Shown: positions 26,871 to 35,218 of the stretch, piece by piece
Numbering within the stretch: the stretch's first letter is position 1
Layout: every line of letters starts with the position of its first letter
From: JAXMDC01 sp046349035
GTDB taxonomy: Bacteria > Pseudomonadota > Alphaproteobacteria > Rhizobiales > Kaistiaceae
Assembly (NCBI GenBank): GCA_046349035.1
Contig: JAXMDC010000002.1
Span: forward strand, 372,001 to 436,000
Reading direction: 5' to 3'
Length of the DNA: 64,000 bases
Translations under genes and position numbers: made by a program
Notes under the pieces: generated by a model
The model's input: the letters and a program-made list of their open reading frames with translations, nothing else
What the model was told of the DNA's origin: nothing
Databases searched by the model: none

Positions 26871-27397
26871 GTTCGCGAGCCCCCGGTCATGCGGCGGGCG
26901 AGCTCCAGCACGGCCGAGCCCACCGGCGCCAGCGGCCCGAACGCGCTCAGAATCTCGTCCACGAGATCGCCATCGAAATCGTCGAGCGCATTGCGCAAAG
27001 CGACCACCGCCTCGACGTCGCCGGTCACCCTCAAGATACGGTTGAAGAATAAGGCGTCGCCGTCGAGAGCGCCGCCTATCAAGTCGAGCAGGTCGAAGAA
27101 GCGGCCGGCGATGGCCCCGTCATGCGGCGGGTGGTCCGAGCGCAGGGCGATTGTCAGCACCGGCGTGCCGACATTGGGCACCATCAGGAACACATAGGGC
27201 AGGTCGGACGGGTCGATCAGAAAGCGTTTGTTCGCGTGGTCTCCCATGCGGGCGAACAGGCCGGGGTGGCGGCGCGCCAGCGTCGCCGCGACCCGCGTGC
27301 ACAGGGGACGCAGGGCCGGCAGCGGCGCTCGCTCGAACGCTTCGGTTGTCGTCCTGCCGATGCTTTGAAGCAGAGATGCCGGCCCTGGCGCTTGCAA
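26867..27397 (-). CDS. ubiT: SCP2-domain ubiquinone accessory protein UbiT
   Basis: A 176-residue protein with an SCP2 lipid-binding domain (FLIDPSDLPYVFLMVPNVGT, then DGDALFFNRILRVTGDVEAV). UbiT binds the prenylated intermediates and is required for anaerobic ubiquinone synthesis. It is the first gene of the operon, with ubiU starting inside its stop codon region. The call rests on the domain plus its perfect context with ubiU and ubiV. Confidence 0.88.
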   Translation of the reverse strand: MQAPGPASLLQSIGRTTTEAFERAPLPALRPLCTRVAATLARRHPGLFARMGDHANKRFLIDPSDLPYVFLMVPNVGTPVLTIALRSDHPPHDGAIAGRFFDLLDLIGGALDGDALFFNRILRVTGDVEAVVALRNALDDFDGDLVDEILSAFGPLAPVGSAVLELARRMTGGSRT

Positions 27398-27488
27398 TGA
27401 CGCTTGCCCTCTCGTTGCGAGGAGTGACCATCAGCCTCGGCGCGGGCGGCGGCGTCTTTGACGTGAGACAAAGTTGCCGGGCGTTCCG

Positions 27489-27508
27489 CCGGGGGGAGGC
27501 CCCCCCGG
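27489..27508 (-). terminator. GC hairpin after the vWA-domain gene
   Basis: CCGGGGGG (27489-27496), a 4-base loop and CCCCCCGG (27501-27508) form a perfect 8-bp stem 25 bp downstream of the minus-strand vWA gene. No clear T-run follows, so it may be a rho-dependent or transcript-end structure. Confidence 0.4.
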
Positions 27509-27532
27509 CCAGCGCCTCTCAACCGCCCCCGA

Positions 27533-28843
27533 CTACTGCACGGTCAGGCCGACGATCTCGCCTTCGTGCAGGTCGACGGTGACCTTGCGGTCCGGCAACT
27601 GCACGACATAGGCGCCCGCCGGGAGCGCCAGGCGATCGGCGCCGGTACCGACCTTGCCGGCGTGACGGCCATCGGCAGTGAATACGTCGTACTGACCGAT
27701 CTTGTTGCTGCGCAAATTGATCACACCGGGGTTGAGCGTAGTCGTCTTGCCCGGCGCGATCTCGACGTCCGGCCACACCAGATCGCCGAAGGTTACGGCG
27801 AAACGGGTCGGTATGAGCGCAATGCGATTCCGCGCGATGAGGAGTTCGGCCGCCGTCTCGCCGGTCTCCGGATCGAGCAGGCGGTGCCGGCCCTGGAAGT
27901 CGTCGTTCCTGATCTCCAGGAGGCCGGGCTCCAGCACCACGGTTTCGCCCGCCTTGACTTCGATGCCCCGCCAGAGCCCGTTGGCGAAGCCGACATTGTA
28001 GATGCCGGCCGGCACCTCGACCAACGGCCAGGTCGGCATGATCGCGTTGACGGTCTGGCCGGTGTTGGGGCGCACCGGTTCGATGCGCTTGCCGGCGAGG
28101 GCATCGAACACCGGATGCCCCTCCTGGCTGGCGCCTTTGATTTCGATGCGGCCGGGCTTGGGTTGGCCGACGGCGATTTCCGTGCGTTTGACCGTCGCCG
28201 CCTGCTGCGCGGCCTGACCGAGGACGCGGTTGAGATCGCCGGCCGACGCGGCATCGTAATAGGTGCCGCGGGCAAAGCTGGCGATGCAGCGGAGCTGGAA
28301 CCGCGCCGCCGCATCGACGCCGAGTCCGATGGTGTGGATCGCCAGCTTGGCATCGGCATCGGCCAGCGCCTTGGCGGTGGCGCAAGGATCGCCGCCGCAT
28401 GTCTCTTGGCCATCGCTGACGAGAACCACGACATGCGAGGCCGCATCTTCGCGCCCGACATCCTCGGCGGCGAGCTTCAAGACAAAGGTGATCGGCGTGT
28501 AGCCCTGCGCCTGCACCTTGCGCGAGGCATCGAGCACGGCGCCCCGGTTGGCTGCGGCGGCGTCGAACGGAACGAGGAGGGCCGTGTCGCGGCAGTCCTT
28601 CAACCGCGTCGCCGACTGATGGCCGTAGGCGCGAAGGCTGACGCGGACATCGGCCGGCAGTTTGCCGACGACGTCGGCGACGGCCGCCTTGGCCGCGTCG
28701 ATCCGAGTCAGGCCCTCCGGGAGCTTGGCCGTCATGCTGCCGGATGCGTCGAGCACCAGGGCGACACTGCGGGCGGTTTGCGCTTCGGCGCCGGCGAGCG
28801 ATGCCAGCAACAACAGCGGCGCAAGCGGAATGGCTCGATACAT
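27533..28843 (-). CDS. Secreted von Willebrand A-domain protein
   Basis: It starts MYRAIPLAPLLLLASLAGAE, a signal peptide. A vWA domain follows with a full MIDAS motif (VALVLDASGSMTAKL) and the later VVLVSDGQETCGGDPC. The C-terminal half repeats beta-sandwich stretches (VEVPAGIYNVGFANG, VEIAPGKTTTLNPG, LALPAGAYVVQLPD), probably carboxypeptidase-regulatory-like modules. It likely binds a protein or metal ligand in the periplasm. A start at 28900 would add residues without a signal. It is transcribed separately upstream of, and in the same direction as, the ubi operon. Confidence 0.8.
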   Translation of the reverse strand: MYRAIPLAPLLLLASLAGAEAQTARSVALVLDASGSMTAKLPEGLTRIDAAKAAVADVVGKLPADVRVSLRAYGHQSATRLKDCRDTALLVPFDAAAANRGAVLDASRKVQAQGYTPITFVLKLAAEDVGREDAASHVVVLVSDGQETCGGDPCATAKALADADAKLAIHTIGLGVDAAARFQLRCIASFARGTYYDAASAGDLNRVLGQAAQQAATVKRTEIAVGQPKPGRIEIKGASQEGHPVFDALAGKRIEPVRPNTGQTVNAIMPTWPLVEVPAGIYNVGFANGLWRGIEVKAGETVVLEPGLLEIRNDDFQGRHRLLDPETGETAAELLIARNRIALIPTRFAVTFGDLVWPDVEIAPGKTTTLNPGVINLRSNKIGQYDVFTADGRHAGKVGTGADRLALPAGAYVVQLPDRKVTVDLHEGEIVGLTVQ

Positions 28844-28963
28844 GGTCGTTCTCCACTCAGCGGAAACGATCGGCGTGCTCACAGCACGCAATGGTGGCAT
28901 TCTTAGGCGAAGCGCCCGCGAGCCCGGCGCGTTGCCGGGCCCGTGCCCCGAAATGGCCTGCGG

Positions 28964-29332
28964 TCAGATTGCTTTGGCGCTGCAGGGGTGACCGGCTTCG
29001 ACCCCGCCACCGAAGGCATGGGAGAGGAACACCGATCCGCCCGGCGCCAGCGCCGACGTGAGCTTATGGATCCCGCTGTGGTTCGGTCCGGTCATCGACC
29101 ATTGGATACGGGTGCCGGCGGCGATGGGCATGTTGCCCTTATTGGTCAGCCGGATGTCGTCGGGAAACTCGACCGGCGTCCCTTGCACGGCGCAGCCGAC
29201 GGAGATGAAACCGCGGACGGCATTGGGGTTGACGGTCATGTTCGGCGACGGACCGCCGACGTTGGCGGCAAAAGCGGTGCCGGCGAGAAGTCCGATCGCC
29301 GCGAGGATGAGAGGGAAGCGATGTGCATGCAT
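28964..29332 (-). CDS. Secreted protein of unknown function
   Basis: A 122-residue protein with a signal peptide (FPLILAAIGLLAGTAFAA) and a mature domain with NPNAVRGFISVGCAVQGTPV and AGTRIQWSMTGPNHSGIHKL, a small beta-sandwich-like pattern with two cysteines (VGCAV and GHPCSAK) that may pair. I do not recognise the family. It lies 120 bp upstream of the vWA gene on the same strand. Confidence 0.6.
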   Translation of the reverse strand: MHAHRFPLILAAIGLLAGTAFAANVGGPSPNMTVNPNAVRGFISVGCAVQGTPVEFPDDIRLTNKGNMPIAAGTRIQWSMTGPNHSGIHKLTSALAPGGSVFLSHAFGGGVEAGHPCSAKAI

Positions 29333-29643
29333 GACAACCTCCTACGAAAGAGGCGGCGTCGGGCTCTGTCTTTCTTGGGGGTGTCCGGCGACGCCTAGCG
29401 CCCTCCTGCACCGCGCATTAGACGACGATCGGTATGAACCGCCGCTGAGGACGGCGTTCAGGGATCGCCAGCTGCTCCGAACGGACACATCGTCCGTTTG
29501 GCGCCGCCCCGCCAATTTCAACCCCACCTTGTCTCCGCCACAGAATCGGCCAAGGCTGCCGGCGCCACGCGGGTCGGGGGGCGCGCTGGCGAGGGCGAGG
29601 CCGACCGCATCGGTGAAGGCCAGCCCGCACGGAGGGACTAGGC
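29333..29643. promoter_or_regulatory. Divergent intergenic region with an inverted repeat
   Basis: The 311 bp between the divergent genes at 29332 and 29644 must hold both promoters. AACGGAC (29480-29486), a 5-base spacer and GTCCGTT (29492-29498) form a perfect inverted repeat that could be an operator. CGGAGGGA before 29644 is the ribosome site. No gene is visible. Confidence 0.35.
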
Positions 29644-30012
29644 ATGAATGCTCGTTGGGCAGCTATCCTCTTCGGTCTGGTGTTCATTGCTGTCGGGATA
29701 TTGGGGTTCTTCCCCAATCCGCTCGTCTCCGAGACGGGATTGTTCAAGGTCAACACCATGCACAATCTTGTGCACCTGCTGAGCGCCGCGATCCTCTTTG
29801 CCGGCCTCGCTAATCCGAATTTCGGCGCCGCCAATGCCCTTCGGCTGCTGGGGATCGTCTACATCCTGGTGGCGGTGCTGGGCTACTTCACCCACACACT
29901 CGACTTCCTCGCCATCGACGCGTCGGACAACATCCTGCATGCGGCGCTGGCAGTGGTGTTCCTGATCGCCGGCTTCGGCCTGCCGAAGGGCGACATCGTA
30001 CGGACGGCCTAG
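29644..30012 (+). CDS. DUF4383 membrane protein
   Basis: A 122-residue protein of four hydrophobic helices (about 5-25, 40-58, 65-85 and 95-114) with the family-typical NTMHNLVHLLSAAILFAGL and DNILHAALAVVFLIAGFGL. The repeated H in HNxxH and NxLH patterns is characteristic of DUF4383, a bacterial inner-membrane family of unknown function. It starts after GGAGGGACTAGGC and stands alone. Confidence 0.75.
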   Translation: MNARWAAILFGLVFIAVGILGFFPNPLVSETGLFKVNTMHNLVHLLSAAILFAGLANPNFGAANALRLLGIVYILVAVLGYFTHTLDFLAIDASDNILHAALAVVFLIAGFGLPKGDIVRTA

Positions 30013-30046
30013 CGGCTGGCCGATGGCGTCGCGGCCGGCGAGCGGC

Positions 30047-32263
30047 TCAGGCCGCCGCCGGCTGCTGGCGCATTGTGCCCAGCCGGTCGATATCGGCCGC
30101 CGGCATCGCCCGGCCGTAGAGGAAGCCTTGCACCGTCGAGCAGCCCATGGAAGCGAGGCGCTTGCGCTGCTCATCGGTCTCGACGCCCTCGGCAACCACT
30201 TCCATGCCGAGCGCGCCTGCAAGGTGGACGATCGCTTCCACCACCGCTTCGCCCTCGGCGTTGGAGCCGAGACCGGCGGTGAACGAGCGGTCGATCTTGA
30301 TCTTGTTCAGCGGATAGCGGCGCAGGTAGGAGAGGCTGGAGTAGCCGGTGCCGAAGTCGTCGAGCGCCAGCGAGAAGCCGAGCTCGGCGAGCGTCGCGAA
30401 AGTGCTGCGGATCTCCGGGCTGTCGTGCAGCAGCACGCCCTCGGTCACCTCCAGTTCGAGCCGCCGCGGATCGGCGCCGGTCTCCGCCAGTGTCACGCGG
30501 ACCAGATCGATGAAGTTCGCCGAGCGGAAAAGGATGCCGGAAATGTTGACGGCAATGCGCATGCGCGGCCAGCGGCGGGTCTGGCTGAAGACCTCGCGCA
30601 GCGTGAAAGCGGAGAGCGCCTCGATCAGCCCGCACTCCTCGGCCAGCGGTACGAACACCGACGGCGGGATCGCGCCCTTCTCAGGGTGATCCCAGCGCAG
30701 CAGCGCTTCGACGCCGATCATCCGCTCCTGCGCATCGACTTGCGGCTGATAGGCCATCGACAGCGACGAGCCGCCGGAAACGAGCGCCGCGCGAAGGTCG
30801 GCTTCCAGGCTCTTCCGGCTTCGGAGATTGAGGTCCATGTCCGCGTCGAAGAAGGCATAGCGCCCGCGGCCGGCTTCCTTGGCGCGGTAAAGCGCGAGGT
30901 CGGCCTGCCGCAGCATTTCGGGACCGGCGACGCGCACGCCCGGCGTGGCAAGCGTGATGCCGATCGAGCCGCCGATGAACACGCGGGCGACCGAAAGGGC
31001 GATCGGCTGCGACAGCGAGGTCACCAGCCGTTCGGCGAGGATTTCCGCGCCCGGGCGGTCGGTGCCGGGGAGGCAGATGGCAAACTCGTCGCCGCCGAGC
31101 CGGGCGACGGTGTCGCCCTCGCGGCACTCTTCGCGCAGGCGCCGCGCGGCCTCGCGGATCAGTTCGTCGCCGACGTGATGGCCGTAGGCGTCGTTGATGT
31201 CCTTGAAGCGGTCGAGGTCGATGCAGAGCACCGCCACCGCTTCGCCGGTCGATCGGCGCGCCGCGAGCGCCATCTTCAGGCGGTCGGCGAACAGCGCACG
31301 GTTGGGGAGGCCGGTCAGCGTGTCGTGAAAGGCAAGGTGGGTCGCCCGCGCTTCGCTGGCAACGAGGTTCTGCGTCGCCTTGTGGCCGCGACGCATGAAC
31401 ACCGCCGCGCAGCCGGCGAGCAGCAGGACCGCCGCCAGCATCGGCGCCAGCATCCGGTCGAGGAGGTCGCTGCCGGGCGTGCGTGCTTGCCACCGGAACG
31501 TCACCACCGCGCGCCCGGCCAGGTCGGGCAGGACCGCATAGGCGCTGGCAGGAGCCTTCGATTCTCCGAGGTCGACGGTCATGTCCTGGAGCAGAAAGCG
31601 GCCCCGGAGCGCACTGAGGAATGTGCTGTCGATGGCGGACGCGGTAAGGACGATCGGAGCACCCTCCGCCGCCGGTAGCGAGGTACCGTAGTCGGGCTGC
31701 ACCAGCGTCGCGGTCATGACGTAGGCCATGCCCTCGAACACCGCCGGCGAGCTTGCCTGGATCGGCGTGGCGATGAACTTCCGTTGCCCGGGGTTGGGCG
31801 TGAGCGGACCGCGGGCCTTCTCGGCTGCGCGCACTTTGGCGATCAGCGGCGCCACCAGATCGGCGACGCCGGCATAGCCGGCTGTGCTCGGATCGTCGTC
31901 GCCGATCTTGCCGTAGACCGGCGCGTCAGTGCGATCGAGGACGAAACTGAACGCCATGCCGTCGGTCTGGTTGAAGTAGACGCCGACATTGGCGTCGGCC
32001 CACTTGAAGTCGAAGTCGACCGCGAGGTTCTTGACCGCTTCGTCCCAGATCGTCTGCGGGTTGACCGAGTTCTGGATTTCGGTGAAGCGGGCGGCAAGGC
32101 CGTTGCGGACGAGGTCTTCCTCGAGCTTGCGCGAGGTGGCGTCCATGCTCTTGGCCCACACGAACATGCTGCCGAGCAGGATCGCGATCGCCAGCGCGAC
32201 CACCGCGCCAAGCAATCCGTAGACCCGGAAGCTGTTAGGCCGACCAAACATGTTTCCCACCAC
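30047..32263 (-). CDS. CHASE4-like sensor with GGDEF and EAL domains
   Basis: The 738-residue protein has an N-terminal membrane helix (about 14-36), a periplasmic sensor of CHASE4 type (NSVNPQTIWDEAVKNLA), and a second helix near 270-288. A GGDEF domain carries ARLGGDEFAIC, with the inhibitory-site RxxD (REGD) five residues before it. The EAL domain contains the intact GVEALLRW, later NISGILFRS, and DDFGTGYSSL. Both catalytic signatures are intact, so it could make and degrade cyclic-di-GMP in response to an external signal. It is transcribed alone. Confidence 0.9.
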   Translation of the reverse strand: MVGNMFGRPNSFRVYGLLGAVVALAIAILLGSMFVWAKSMDATSRKLEEDLVRNGLAARFTEIQNSVNPQTIWDEAVKNLAVDFDFKWADANVGVYFNQTDGMAFSFVLDRTDAPVYGKIGDDDPSTAGYAGVADLVAPLIAKVRAAEKARGPLTPNPGQRKFIATPIQASSPAVFEGMAYVMTATLVQPDYGTSLPAAEGAPIVLTASAIDSTFLSALRGRFLLQDMTVDLGESKAPASAYAVLPDLAGRAVVTFRWQARTPGSDLLDRMLAPMLAAVLLLAGCAAVFMRRGHKATQNLVASEARATHLAFHDTLTGLPNRALFADRLKMALAARRSTGEAVAVLCIDLDRFKDINDAYGHHVGDELIREAARRLREECREGDTVARLGGDEFAICLPGTDRPGAEILAERLVTSLSQPIALSVARVFIGGSIGITLATPGVRVAGPEMLRQADLALYRAKEAGRGRYAFFDADMDLNLRSRKSLEADLRAALVSGGSSLSMAYQPQVDAQERMIGVEALLRWDHPEKGAIPPSVFVPLAEECGLIEALSAFTLREVFSQTRRWPRMRIAVNISGILFRSANFIDLVRVTLAETGADPRRLELEVTEGVLLHDSPEIRSTFATLAELGFSLALDDFGTGYSSLSYLRRYPLNKIKIDRSFTAGLGSNAEGEAVVEAIVHLAGALGMEVVAEGVETDEQRKRLASMGCSTVQGFLYGRAMPAADIDRLGTMRQQPAAA

Positions 32264-32553
32264 CCTCAGCGCGGGAGGTTTCCTTCCCCGTCGGGTCGGC
32301 AGTTAACCGCTGAGGCGAGAAAATTCGGTGCAGCTTCTAAAGCGAATTGTCGGCAATTCGTTGGGCGTTCGCTAACCACGCCGGCCGGCCCCGCCCTAGG
32401 GGCCTTGCCGCTTGCGGTGGCTCTGCGCCCATCGGACGAGCGCTGTCGGAGCGGCGGCGCTCCGCTCTTCTCAGGCAATCCGCGCGTCGGCATCGCCGCA
32501 TGCGGCCATGCCCCGTTCACCACCTCTTAATCGAAAACGAAAAGGAGCTACCC
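32264..32553. promoter_or_regulatory. Divergent intergenic region with perfect inverted repeat
   Basis: Between the sensor gene (minus) and the 32554 gene (plus), CGAATTG (32343-32349), TCGG and CAATTCG (32354-32360) form a perfect 7-bp inverted repeat in an AT-richer patch. It is a candidate operator or the core of a promoter. AAAAGGAG before 32554 is the ribosome site. No coding region is supported here. Confidence 0.35.
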
Positions 32554-32790
32554 GTGGCAATCACCGTCGACATCTACAAAGGCGCTAACAAGCTCGGTAG
32601 CGGCACTGCCAACAACCAGAGCACCGCGATTACCGGCTATGCCGCCAATCTCGGCCGCCCCGTCGGAACCGGCCGCAACGTCACGCTGGTTGCCACCAGC
32701 GGCGCGAACATCGGTGCCGCGTGGCGCTCGCGCGTCGTCAACGATGGCGGCACCACGCTCACTCTGGCGACGCCCTGTCCCTATGCGTAA
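32554..32790 (+). CDS. 78-residue phage decoration-like protein
   Basis: It starts GTG at 32554 after AAAAGGAG. The product (MAITVDIYKGANKLGSG, then NVTLVATSGANIGAAWRSRV, and the end TTLTLATPCPYA) is short, Gly/Thr/Asn-rich and beta-like, similar in composition to the cement protein at 19010. It stands alone between host genes with its own ribosome site. Assignment to the phage set is inferred from composition and orientation, not homology I can name. Confidence 0.5.
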   Translation: MAITVDIYKGANKLGSGTANNQSTAITGYAANLGRPVGTGRNVTLVATSGANIGAAWRSRVVNDGGTTLTLATPCPYA

Positions 32791-32917
32791 GGGGTCTGCC
32801 ATCTCAAGCCGGGCCGGCTCCCGACTGTGACCAGGGCTTGGCGGGAGCCCCCCTCGCTCTTGACTTCATCGCGGGGCAATGCGACAGTGAACGTCGTTCA
32901 CGTTGACCGGAGGTCAC

Positions 32918-33970
32918 ATGGATGGAGGTCTGCCATCGATGCCGCGTGCGGCGAAGCCCGACGATGGCAACCGCCTGCGCCGGGGCCGCCCGGCGGGTCT
33001 CCGCTTTGCGACGAGCCCGGGGAACCCGGTACCGGCGGGCGGCGAGCTGGTCGGCGTCATCGCTGCCGATAGGACCACCCTTCGCGCTGCCCACTGGCCG
33101 CAGCGGCCCGGCCGTGGCGGAGGAGGGCGGGGGACGGTTTGCCTGGTCCCCGGCTGGGCGGCGCCGCTCGACAAATATTTCGAGACGGTTGGGGATCTCC
33201 TCGACCGCGGCTACGCCGTCGCCACGCTCGATTGGCGTGGGCAGGGCCTCTCCGAACGCGCACTCGCCGACCCCCGCCGGCTGCACGCCATCGATTTCGC
33301 CGAGTACGACCGCGACTACGACGCCTTTTTCGAACAGGTAGTGCTGGCACACTGCCCGCCGCCATACGCCGTCCTTGCCCACTCCATGGGCGGGATGCTG
33401 ACCCTGCGCGCTGCCCGTCGCCATTCCGGCCGATTCAGTCGCATTGCTCTGGCCGCGCCAATGCTCGGCCTCGGCATCTGGGCCGAGGCGACGCCGCTGG
33501 TGGGCTTGGCGGTACGCGCGGCGAGGACTCTCGGACTCGCCGAGCGGGGCGCGCCGCTGCAGGAGCTTTTCGCCGGCGACCGCATCCCGTTCTGGCTGCA
33601 GACCACGACCAGCGACCCCAAGCGCTTCCGGCGCGGTCAGACGCTGCTCCGCGCCGAGCCGGAGCTCGCCGTCGGCTCGACTACCTTCGGCTGGCTCAAC
33701 GCTGCAATGGCCGCCATAGACGCTTCGCGCCAGCCTGACTTTGCTCCCGCCATCGGAGTCCCGGTTCTGCTCGCCGCCGGCGGGCGTGACAAGGTCGTCT
33801 CCGGCCCCGCGATCGCGGCGATGGCAAAGGCCCTCCCGAACGCCCGCCTGCTGCGCCTGCCGGCCGCCAGCCATGACATCCTGGTGGAGCGCGACGACAT
33901 CCGCGCGACCTTCCTGGCGGGCTTCGATGCGCTGATGGCGGAGGGGGACGAGCCTTCGCCGAACGTTTAG
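32918..33970 (+). CDS. Alpha/beta hydrolase (monoacylglycerol lipase/lysophospholipase-like)
   Basis: I chose the ATG at 32918, six bases after GGAGG. The fold is clear: DWRGQGLSERALADPRR, the nucleophile elbow VLAHSMGGMLTLRAA with the catalytic Ser, and GVPVLLAAGGRDKVVSGPA with the acid. The catalytic His is in LPAASHDILVERD. Lack of a signal peptide suggests a cytoplasmic or membrane-associated lipase. Its end overlaps by 4 bp the end of the convergent TetR gene. Confidence 0.85.
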   Translation: MDGGLPSMPRAAKPDDGNRLRRGRPAGLRFATSPGNPVPAGGELVGVIAADRTTLRAAHWPQRPGRGGGGRGTVCLVPGWAAPLDKYFETVGDLLDRGYAVATLDWRGQGLSERALADPRRLHAIDFAEYDRDYDAFFEQVVLAHCPPPYAVLAHSMGGMLTLRAARRHSGRFSRIALAAPMLGLGIWAEATPLVGLAVRAARTLGLAERGAPLQELFAGDRIPFWLQTTTSDPKRFRRGQTLLRAEPELAVGSTTFGWLNAAMAAIDASRQPDFAPAIGVPVLLAAGGRDKVVSGPAIAAMAKALPNARLLRLPAASHDILVERDDIRATFLAGFDALMAEGDEPSPNV

Positions 33971-34569
33971 TCGGCTTCAACCTGCGCCAAGCGACCCTCG
34001 GCGATGGCCAGGGCCGCTTTGCGGACGCCCGCGGCGATGCGTCCCCCCGCTCCGGGCTCGCCAACCGCACGGGCCAGCGTGACCGAGCCGGAAAGGATGG
34101 CGAGCAGCGCATAGGCACGCTGCAGTCTCTCGCCTGCACTGCGACCCTGCAGTCCCTCGGCTGCGGCCTTCGCCGCGCCGGCGAAATGCTCGGCGAAGGT
34201 TGTCTGCGTTGATGCGCCGGCGCGACTGACTTCGGCGGAGAGGGCCTGCAAAGCGCAGGCTTCGCCGAGGTCGCAAAGCCGCTTTTCGCCGAGATAGCGG
34301 TCGACATACGGTGCGACCCAGCCCGCCCCAAACCGCCGCCGGTGATCGAGAATGGAGGCTCGGAGCGTATTGAGCCCCTCGGCGACGACCGCGTCGAAGG
34401 CCGCTTCCTTGGAAGCGAAGTGGCCGTAGAAGGCGCCCGACGTCACGTCGGCCGCCTTCGCCAATCCATCGACGCCAATGCCGCCATAGCCGGCACGGCG
34501 AAAGCCGCGACCCGCCGCGGCAATCAACCGGCGCCGCGCCTCATCTTTGTGCCCACGGCCATAGCGCAT
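33967..34569 (-). CDS. TetR-family transcriptional repressor
   Basis: The chosen start gives MRYGRGHKDEARRRLIAAAG, the first helix of a TetR DNA-binding domain; longer starts read across the promoter. The helix-turn-helix is GVDGLAKAADVTSGAFYGHF with the typical ASKEAAF continuation. The C-terminal ligand domain is about 130 residues. It is transcribed away from a tautomerase gene, and a 6-2-6 inverted repeat lies just upstream of its start; it probably controls itself and the tautomerase. Confidence 0.85.
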   Translation of the reverse strand: MRYGRGHKDEARRRLIAAAGRGFRRAGYGGIGVDGLAKAADVTSGAFYGHFASKEAAFDAVVAEGLNTLRASILDHRRRFGAGWVAPYVDRYLGEKRLCDLGEACALQALSAEVSRAGASTQTTFAEHFAGAAKAAAEGLQGRSAGERLQRAYALLAILSGSVTLARAVGEPGAGGRIAAGVRKAALAIAEGRLAQVEAD

Positions 34570-34582
34570 GGCTGATCCTTGC

Positions 34583-34596
34583 GTAACGAACGTTAC
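34583..34596. promoter_or_regulatory. Probable TetR operator
   Basis: GTAACG (34583-34588), AA, CGTTAC (34591-34596) is a perfect inverted repeat 14 bp upstream of the TetR start and in the divergent region before the tautomerase gene. Size and position fit a TetR-type operator. Confidence 0.6.
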
Positions 34597-34694
34597 ATAA
34601 TCGTTGAAAGGATAACGAGCGTGATGTAAATGGACGCTCAGCCCATTGCCGGCAAGGGGCACCGTCGCCGCGCTTAGCACTCAGGAGGTTGGCC

Positions 34695-35087
34695 ATGCCG
34701 CTCGTTCGCATCTCGCTTCCCGCCGGCAAGCCGGCCGATTACGCGGAGAGGCTATCGCGCGGCGTGCACCAGGCCCTGGTCGACATCTTCAGCGTTCCCG
34801 CCGACGACTACTTCCAAGTCTTGACCGAACACGCGGCCGGCAGCGGCATCGCTCGGCCTGCGAGCTATCTCGGCGTCCGCTATTCGGCCGATTTGGTGAT
34901 TGTTCAGATCACCTGCTCCGTTGGCCGCTCCGTCGACCTCAAGCAGGCGCTCTATGCCCGCATTGCCGACAACCTCACCGCTGCCACCGGCTTACGCCGG
35001 GAGGACATTTTCATCAGCCTTGTCGAGTCGAAGCGCGAGGATTGGTCGTTCGGTAACGGTATCGCCCAGTACGTGAATGCAGCCTAG
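34695..35087 (+). CDS. Tautomerase-superfamily enzyme (4-oxalocrotonate-like)
   Basis: The start at the ATG at 34695, six bases after AGGAGG, gives MPLVRISLPAGKPADY. Removal of Met exposes Pro1, the catalytic base of the tautomerase superfamily. A TTG at 34689 would bury this proline, so it is rejected. The 130-residue chain has two beta-alpha-beta units (DYAERLSRGVHQALVDIF and a later DLKQALYARIADNLTAATGL). It acts on small keto/enol acids of unknown identity and is probably controlled by the divergent TetR. Confidence 0.85.
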   Translation: MPLVRISLPAGKPADYAERLSRGVHQALVDIFSVPADDYFQVLTEHAAGSGIARPASYLGVRYSADLVIVQITCSVGRSVDLKQALYARIADNLTAATGLRREDIFISLVESKREDWSFGNGIAQYVNAA

Positions 35088-35218
35088 GGCCCGCGACGCC
35101 GCGCCGCGTGCTCGACCGCCAGGCGGATCGCGCACGCGCGCTAAATCTCCGGTAAGGGATGGGCGTTACGGTCAGGGGCAACCCACGCGGCAGACGCGGG
35201 GGCGGGGGAGTGCGTCTA

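Noticed and set aside
34689..34694. TTG start for the tautomerase
   Set aside because: It would place residues before Pro1 and abolish the catalytic N-terminal proline; the ATG at 34695 is correctly spaced from AGGAGG.
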